Source: Schistosoma mansoni
Taxonomy: Eukaryota > Platyhelminthes > Trematoda > Strigeidida > Schistosomatidae
NCBI RefSeq assembly: GCF_000237925.1
Contig: NC_031502.1
Span: 13,166,675-13,230,674 of the forward strand
Direction of reading: 5' to 3'
DNA length: 64,000 nucleotides
Below, in pieces: positions 57,084 through 64,000 of this stretch (position 1 is the first letter of the stretch; every line of letters begins with the position of its first letter). A program made the position numbers and the translations under genes. A model generated the notes under the pieces. It worked only from the letters and a program-made list of their open reading frames with translations. It was not told the origin of the DNA and ran no database searches.

Positions 57084-60000
57084 AGCGTAAAGTTGTTTTA
57101 TTGCAACATGGATTGTTGGACTCGTCACATGCATGGGTTATGAATTTGAAAAATCAGAGTTTAGGATATATCTTGGCTGATTATGGGTATGACGTGTGGC
57201 TAGCGAACAGCAGAGGCAATACATATTCAAAAAAACATAAGCATCTTGATTCAAGTCAAAAAGAATATTGGGATTTTTCATGGCAAGAAATGTCAAGTTA
57301 TGATTTTCCGGCTACAATCAGACATATTATATCTGTTACCAGGATGAAACAACTAAGCTATATTGGATTTTCTCAGGTAAGTACATGGCACACCTTTGGT
57401 GATTTAATATCTACTTAGTAAACTCAAAGTTTTTTCAAATATTAGGCATCACTTTTTACACCAGATGCATAAACTTTACATTTACTCACGACAACACATA
57501 AATTTAAGTTCTCTTTTTTAGATTTTCAGCTTAAAGTTCACTGTGTAAATGTAAACCATTACCGATTGTGCTTAGAATAACCAGATAATATATATTATAC
57601 TATTTTCGAGTAGTGCCTCAATAAAGACAACTGCTAGAGTGAATAAAATGTCTCTTAATTTAAAAGAATATCTGCAACTAGTTATAAAAACTTTCAGTCG
57701 CAGTAACGTGGATTTGTTTTGTTATTATGTTTGATATGAGAAAACACTCAAGTATGTCTGTATAAGAAAAAGCTCCAAATCATATAAAAAAAATTAACGT
57801 ACATTTTCAGTGATTGATTTTTCGGTTATGCATGTTAGTCAAAGCATCCCTCAATTATCTCTATTTGTTTTACAACAATATCTAATATTTCACTCTAGTA
57901 AAGCATTGAACAGATATAGTACTTGTTAGGCTGTTAAGCTTCCGGAATATGGAAATTCCCACACATCTCAACAATTTGAATGTTTAATCCATCACAACAA
58001 TTATGCCGATTTCTCAGTATTATGTAACTATGAAGAAATGAAACTACAGATAGAACGATCATGGACCAATACTAAGGAGAACAAATTGTTTTTCATTTGT
58101 TAAGGTTTTTACGTCCCATAAACGTTTGCAGTATTTGGGATTGTATTTCTAGTATTTTGTTATGATTAGCTTCGGTATTTTAAATTACAATAGTTTAATT
58201 AGTCGATTACACAATAAGGCAGTTTTTTAATTAGGGGGAATTCTCAGTAGTCTTTAGTAGTACTGTTGTATGTTTTATTGAACGTATCTTAAATTTGTAA
58301 CTACTCTGTATTTTCAACATTGTTTGTAAGAATCGGAAATGATTAAGTATTGTTCATGTACTTCCTTACCTGGTGGATTCTACAAACATCCCACGTATTT
58401 GGTCTTATTTAATTGCATTCTCAGTTGTTCTTGGTATTTGGCTATCGGAACTGAGGAATACATGCGAAGAAGTGTATTGTAGTCTCTATTGCATTGAGTA
58501 AGATAACGCTAGTAAATGCATCACTATAGGTCTTCGTGTACTGAGGCAGACACTTTTTATATTCAGTAATTGAAAACTGTTTTTTTTATTGTCGTAAAGA
58601 ACTGATGGTTCTCTTGTTCTTTGACACCTTCAATTTATTAAATGAAAATTTTTCTGTGAAGAAACATGGAAAATGAGGGAAAAACACTTGGTAAACCACT
58701 TACCTTTGTTTATTTGAAGGTTAAATAGTATCCTACCGCTATTCCCTTTCATTGTCTCTCGGTAAGTTATCTTAACTCACTGAGGTTATCAAATGAATCG
58801 TTTATAAACGTACTTAGTTTTCAGATAAACTTTTTAAAAATCTCATAAGTTTATGGTAATTCATAAAAAAAAGTATAATAATACTCGGTTTATTCAATAC
58901 CATACGCTCCATTACATCTCATAAAACAGAAAAACTATACCATGCAAACGGAACATTTAGATTTAAAATAGCAGAGTTTGGAGTTATACCCGACATTAAA
59001 ACTGCCATGACGGATAGCCTGTACTAGAAGTCAAGTTGAAATTCCAAATATTTGTTCTAAAGATCCACTTATATATAATATGTCCAATTAGGGACTACAC
59101 TTATATGGATTAATGACTAAAATATAAGTTATAACCACCCGGTCATCGTAAGTTTTATTTCGATATCTTCATATCTGGTTCCTATACTAATATTGTTAAA
59201 AAAATGCCTTATTTAAAAAACTATCTTCAACCTTACAAAGCATTTAAAGGTAAAATGGACTGGAATAAGTTTACAGTAAGTTACTACCTCATCTTAAAGA
59301 ATATTGCTATCACGCTTGAGTTGTTTCTGTGTTACACCCTAAGGAATATACGATTCTCTACTATGGGGAAAAACAGTATTTATTCATGATCTGTCGAAGA
59401 AGCCTATCTGTACACCGAGAATTTGAATTGTTTCGGATTTTGGCTGGGATTTTCAGATTTTATTTAGTATTTATCAAAGACGATAGTTGTGCAAATCATT
59501 GTAACGCATATGATTTAAAATACTGACAGCATATTTATGTCAACTGTCTAAACACTGGTCAAACAAATCAAACCATGGAATTTCGCACACTCTGTTTTGC
59601 TTAAACGATTCTTTAAATTAATTTAGTCAAATCTATAGTAGAAATTTCAGGCAGATCTGTATTTTTGGAGAATTCGGTGGAATATTTTTAAGGGTAAGGT
59701 AAAAGTCGTCTGAACAAGTAACTAGATAAACGCTACAAAATATTGGACACCGTTTAGTGCTAACTATAGTAAGAATCACAGATCCTTCTCATTAATCGAA
59801 TAAGGTGAATATTTCACAACTGCTTTCAGAGAGTAAAGAGATTGCCTATGATCAAAAGTAATCTTAAATGTTTTTCCACTAATTCCAGCATCTGCATTAC
59901 AATTCAAATATATGCTCAATTTTTGTCGTTTCAGATCTTAACTACGTCAGTGACAACCCGTAGAATATAATGCACATTTATTCGCGTTAAAAAAGAGGTC

Positions 60001-61683
60001 AAAACTTAGTTACAACAATTTGTATCGAATTTAAATAGACAATTTTACCTTTTAGGTTCCTAATTTGATAACCATCGTTCCTATACATATTCATATGAAA
60101 TTTTGTATTTACTACATTCCTGATTTGTAGTTTTGTTTTATTTTTTCTGTATAAGGGATCACTTATCGCCATGACGGCATTAGACGATAACCCGGAATTA
60201 CAGTCAAATATTAATTTATTTATAGCCTTTGGCCCAGTTGGCTATTTCGCAAATGTTAAGGGCATTTTCCTCCCACTAGTTCATCATTATGTAACTGCTC
60301 AGTTTGTCCTAGGATATTTAACACGTGGTGAAGTTCTGCCGTCGGATCATTACATGAAGATTTTGGGGAAGTATGTTTGCGGGTTTTACCCGAATTTGTG
60401 CATGTCAGTTATTGACAGCATTGCTGGAAACGATGGATTCAATACTAATTTGGTGAGAATGTAAAAACATTTGTGATTTAAAATAATTCATCATTGTTAA
60501 AAAATTCCATTAATTTATCTGTCTAATCCTTGTAAAAATTAGTTAGAACGGTAGTTTTCATGTAGGACTAACTTTAAAAACGTGTAGTTTAAAATTGTTG
60601 ATAGTAGATAAATTATTTCTTTATGCAATAGTATCAGTATCAGAATAGATTTTGACTGAAATTACTTACTTACCTACGCCTGTACCCCTCATGGAGAAGC
60701 ATAGGCCGCCCATCAGCATTCTCCATCCAACCCTGTCCTGCGAAATCCTTTCCAGTTCTCTCCAATTGTTATTCATCCTTTTCATATCTGCTTTTATTTC
60801 CCGGAGTAATTTGTTCTTTGGCCTTCCTCTTCCCTTCCGGAATCCAAGTTAGGGCTTGCCTCGTGATGCAGTTTGGTGATTTCCTTAATGTATGTCCGAT
60901 TCACTTCCAAAATCTTTTTTCTAATTTCCTCTTCAGCTGGAAGATTTCGGCTGAAATGGATAGTAAATAATCATATGTGAGCTATAAACATTGTTGAAGT
61001 AAACAGATCGGTATTTATGCTCAATCCTAAAATGTATAGAAATAAATTAACAGCCGAAATTGATGGAATATGAAACTAAGCAATGCTAAATACCTTAGAT
61101 GATCTGCCACTTGATTTTTGTTGTCTTTTATATAACCATAATATTTTAATGATGAAATAACTATGAAAACGATAGGAAATCATGTAACCTGTTTAATGAG
61201 TTGATAGTAAAAGGTGTTCGACTATCTAATCTTATTCATTAGTTGTTTTCGTACGTGAAAATGAAATGACTTTATCTTACTAAAAATGCATTAATACATT
61301 TGAAAATGAAACATCAATTATTCCACGATCGGTAAACATTAGTAGTTCTTCTAAATATACTGACATCATGAACAGCTCAAAATGGTTCCAAGATGTGTAT
61401 AGTACTTGAAATATCCAGTGTGATTAACTCTCAGGACTTTGAGAACATTTTCACATGAATGGTACTTGAAGTATCGAAACAAGTGTGTAAGTCGAGTCAT
61501 CTTTGAACAAAAATTAAAACCATAGTTTGTTTAAAAACGGTGTTTATTTGTAAACCTTTTTCTAGTTGCTGTTTATTTTGCAATGACGATTTTATGTTAC
61601 TTTTAATTTAGACACGTCTTCCACTTACTATCGCCCACTCCCCAGCAGGAACGTCGATTAAAAATCTAGTCCATTTTAGCCAA
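57084..61683 (+). CDS. acid/gastric-type lipase (alpha/beta hydrolase), three internal exons
   Basis: Exons are 57084-57376, 60156-60452 and 61612-61683, each with AG before and GT after. The first encodes VVLLQHGLL (oxyanion-hole region), [20 protein letters not shown], a [12 protein letters not shown] stretch and ends GFSQ. The second starts GSLIAMTAL, completing the nucleophile elbow G-F-S-Q-G, whose Ser is the catalytic nucleophile, and continues with [10 protein letters not shown]. The third encodes [20 protein letters not shown], matching the conserved HSPAGTS block of LIPA/LIPF proteins. Such enzymes hydrolyse triacylglycerols and cholesteryl esters, usually in lysosomes or secreted. 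The signal peptide, N-terminal region and the catalytic Asp and His exons are not visible in the window. Introns are 2,779 and 1,159 bp. No stops interrupt the exons, so the gene is probably functional. Confidence 0.88.
57377..60155 (+). other. lipase intron
   Basis: A 2.8-kb AT-rich intron with GT at 57377 and AG at 60154-60155. A short frame at 59204-59389 has no lipase similarity. No mobile element is recognised in it. Confidence 0.7.
60663..60950 (-). mobile_element. 5'-truncated RTE LINE 3' end in a lipase intron
   Basis: A 288-bp minus-strand copy of the RTE C-terminal domain and (TAAG)n tail, matching 15144-15614 and 25519-25998. CTGAAAT at 60656-60662 and 60951-60957 is its target duplication. 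It lies in the second visible lipase intron (60453-61611), antisense to the gene. Confidence 0.85.
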
Positions 61684-64000
61684 GTAAGTTAAACATTCTT
61701 AAAAAAGGATAAATCCTACAGTACACTTAGAAGAAACAGACGTTATGTGGGGTGGTCAATTCCGGTAACAGGTATCCTAATTTTAGACTGAATAAATTCG
61801 ATCAGTAGGAGTTGTTATCATGATTAAACAAATCGTTAGCAACAATTTTGAATATACCTACAGCACGTAGTGTGAGTACCAGTGTGGCTATGTTGGGGGT
61901 CGATAATTAAAAGGAACCTGTTACTTTTTGACTGAAACTATCTACAATAACAACAATCCGCACGATCGAATCTCCCCTGTTTATTTGCAATGTAACTCTT
62001 TTATTTCAAAAGACCATACACGGATGTATAAAATGTAACACAGATGGGAAGATAACGACTCGTTTCTCGATAAAATAAATTCGCATATCATTTTTATACT
62101 TTTATTTTTAACTAGAAAAAATTTACATTGATTAATGGCTCAAACTTAGATCATTTTTAATCGACTTACAGTTGATCAATCAATAAGCTATTAAGGGAAA
62201 TCCATGAATAAATATTACAGAAATAGTAGTGTTACAAGCACTAAAATTAGCTTGTTAACTGAATCTTACGCTTGATCCTGTTCCTCACAAGTCCCTCTGT
62301 AAAGAGACTTTTCTTTTAGGATGTTTTCAGTTCTGATGGCATCCTAATCGACCTTAAATATTAAACCCCAATTCCTTTGTTATAGTTATATACCAGGGTA
62401 ATCATTAAATAAGGTTGCGTTCTCAAAAGCACACATTAATAAAGGTGAGTATCAGAGGGCCGATTTGATGAAGTAATAAAATTGATGCCATTAATACACC
62501 AACTGATAAACTAAATATTATGAGTCACAGGCGGGCATGGAAATGGAGATTTAATAATGTGATGTAGATATAAATGCTATTGACCATTGTAAATTCTTAT
62601 TACGCAGTTTAATAAGTTTAAATGTGCAAATTCAAACTGTTTACTATTCCTTGTAAGTAGTCCACAATCGACCTGTTTCGAAAATATTCTGCAAACAGTT
62701 TAGTGAATACTGCTGCCTGCTTGGACTTCTTTTCTATGCTGAGGTTGGATTCCTGTAACGAATTATCCAATTCTGTATTCACTTAAACTCTGTTTCATTT
62801 GTAGACCAAAAAGAATTTCAATATCCTCATATGAGGGTTACTATTATGTTGTTCGATTTAGGAAGATCTTTCATAATGGACTGCTGACGTCCCATTGTAC
62901 AATTATGAAAGTCAGACTAGTGTAATTTCCTCGAACGTAGGTGGTGAGTACTTTTAGTTCGTTTCCATTCTCTATGTAGAATGGTGACTATGATAGACAG
63001 TCAAATAGAGTTGGGACTTACAGATTGATTTAGATGCAAAAAGCAACCTCTTTACAGTACATCTGAATATATTCCTCGAGATTCTGGTAAAGTCAAAGGT
63101 TCTTAATCAATCATGATATTTGGTGGGTTTAATGACGGACGAAGTTTGTTCATTTTGTTAAGGTTTTCCATATACGAATTTTCCTGTTTGTTTTTCATCA
63201 GAATCAAAATCAATCAAATAGTTGTACTGAATTTTGAAACTTGAACTTTATAGGTCTAAGTGCACAAAGATTGAGAGATTTTGTATTTTTCATCGGATTT
63301 CCTATGAGGTACACTGCTTCAATAATTTCAGATTCTGAATTATAGATAATATGGAAATTTTTCACCTGGCCTACTATCATGTAGAGGGGGATTCTTGCCT
63401 CTCACAGTCTTGTATTCAGAGAGTAGAATTGGTGGGTCTATTGAATTCGGATTCGACAAAAAGGCCTGATAGTCATATTTTTTTGCGCCGAAATGTCTGC
63501 TTCATTAGAGTCACAGCTAGAGGTTTAGGTGATACTGCATTTGACAAACCGGTAGATGCCGTAGGTAAGATATGATCCGTTGTGTTTGTCAACGTAAATA
63601 TCTGATCATTTATTATTCTGATCAAACACTTTGCAAATAGCTAAGCTTTATCTGGAACGTGATTGGATTCCGTTGACTGCCTTTGTAATAATTTTATACA
63701 TCGTACGACGATGCAACTTACATTTCGCTGTTCAGCATTCCGTAAATCCCCATACCTTCTTATTAATCACTTTCTCTTTTCTGAAGGTATAGCTATTCCC
63801 TATAAAGAAAATCATCATCCTTGTCTCTTTTCAAGTACTCTAATTTCGTTTTAATTCATTGCGTTTAAATACATTGGGTACTATTCCGAACCCTACCCAA
63901 ATAAGTCATTTTAAAACAATCAGATATTAATTTATCTGATACCTAATCACACATTCCATTAGTTAGTCGTAATTTAGTTAAATACAGTAATACCTGCTAC
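61684..64000. other. no further exon recognised
   Basis: Presumably lipase intron followed by unknown sequence. I looked for the blocks around the catalytic Asp and His (a GG-x-D and an H-x-D-F type string) on the plus strand and did not see them. Short frames at 63351-63575 and 63663-63854 resemble nothing known. Confidence 0.45.

Noticed and set aside
59204-59526. Two short frames in the large lipase intron as missing lipase exons
   Set aside because: They have no lipase motif, and the flanking exons already join perfectly at the nucleophile elbow.

Overview
The window looks like nuclear DNA of a blood fluke of the genus Schistosoma, most likely S. mansoni or a close relative. Four things point there: an AT-rich background packed with retroelements; a Ty3/gypsy element of the CsRn1/Boudicca type, with a primer site matching the 3' end of tRNA-Trp and a CHCC Gag finger; several copies of a SINE of the Sm-alpha type that carries a hammerhead-ribozyme-like core; and a host gene whose first five introns are only 31-42 bp while later ones are longer, a known schistosome habit. 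The species is inferred; no search was run.

Layout. 1-3844 is the right part of a Ty3/gypsy element with its 3' LTR. 3845-9100 is intergenic DNA with an inverted solo LTR and a decayed Penelope-like element. 9082-12130 holds four hammerhead SINE copies and one small intact open frame (10983-11267). 12510-13220 is a truncated LINE with target-site duplications (TSDs). 15144-19334 is a near-full-length RTE-type LINE on the minus strand, split by a second LINE inserted on the plus strand. 20710-23211 is a Penelope-like element flanked by 532-bp inverted arms; its reading frame was hit by a 113-bp hammerhead-bearing insert with a 16-bp TSD. At 23213-23272 lie two strings that look like cloning-vector sequence. 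25170-28482 carries two copies of a ~500-bp dispersed repeat (a third is at 43548), one of them split by an RTE fragment. 33780-38651 is a second gypsy element, broken inside but with two LTRs differing at only about 5 of 328 positions. 39600-41230 is a decayed jockey/I-like LINE and 46329-46423 a U6 snRNA-derived pseudogene.

The two clear host protein genes are on the plus strand. A nine-exon gene at 48986-51559 encodes a far-upstream-element-binding-protein-like KH protein of 529 residues with three KH domains where vertebrate FUBP has four. At 57084-61683 there are three internal exons of an acid/gastric-type lipase (alpha/beta hydrolase); its first and last exons are not visible here. Between them lie a ~190-bp direct repeat pair, a decayed LINE, an RTE 5' fragment, an (AT)n tract and a 200-N assembly gap.

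The most unusual content is the ribozyme material: hammerhead-like cores in SINE copies and in the small insert inside the Penelope-like element. I found no CRISPR array, operon or other prokaryotic feature, and no undescribed protein system.
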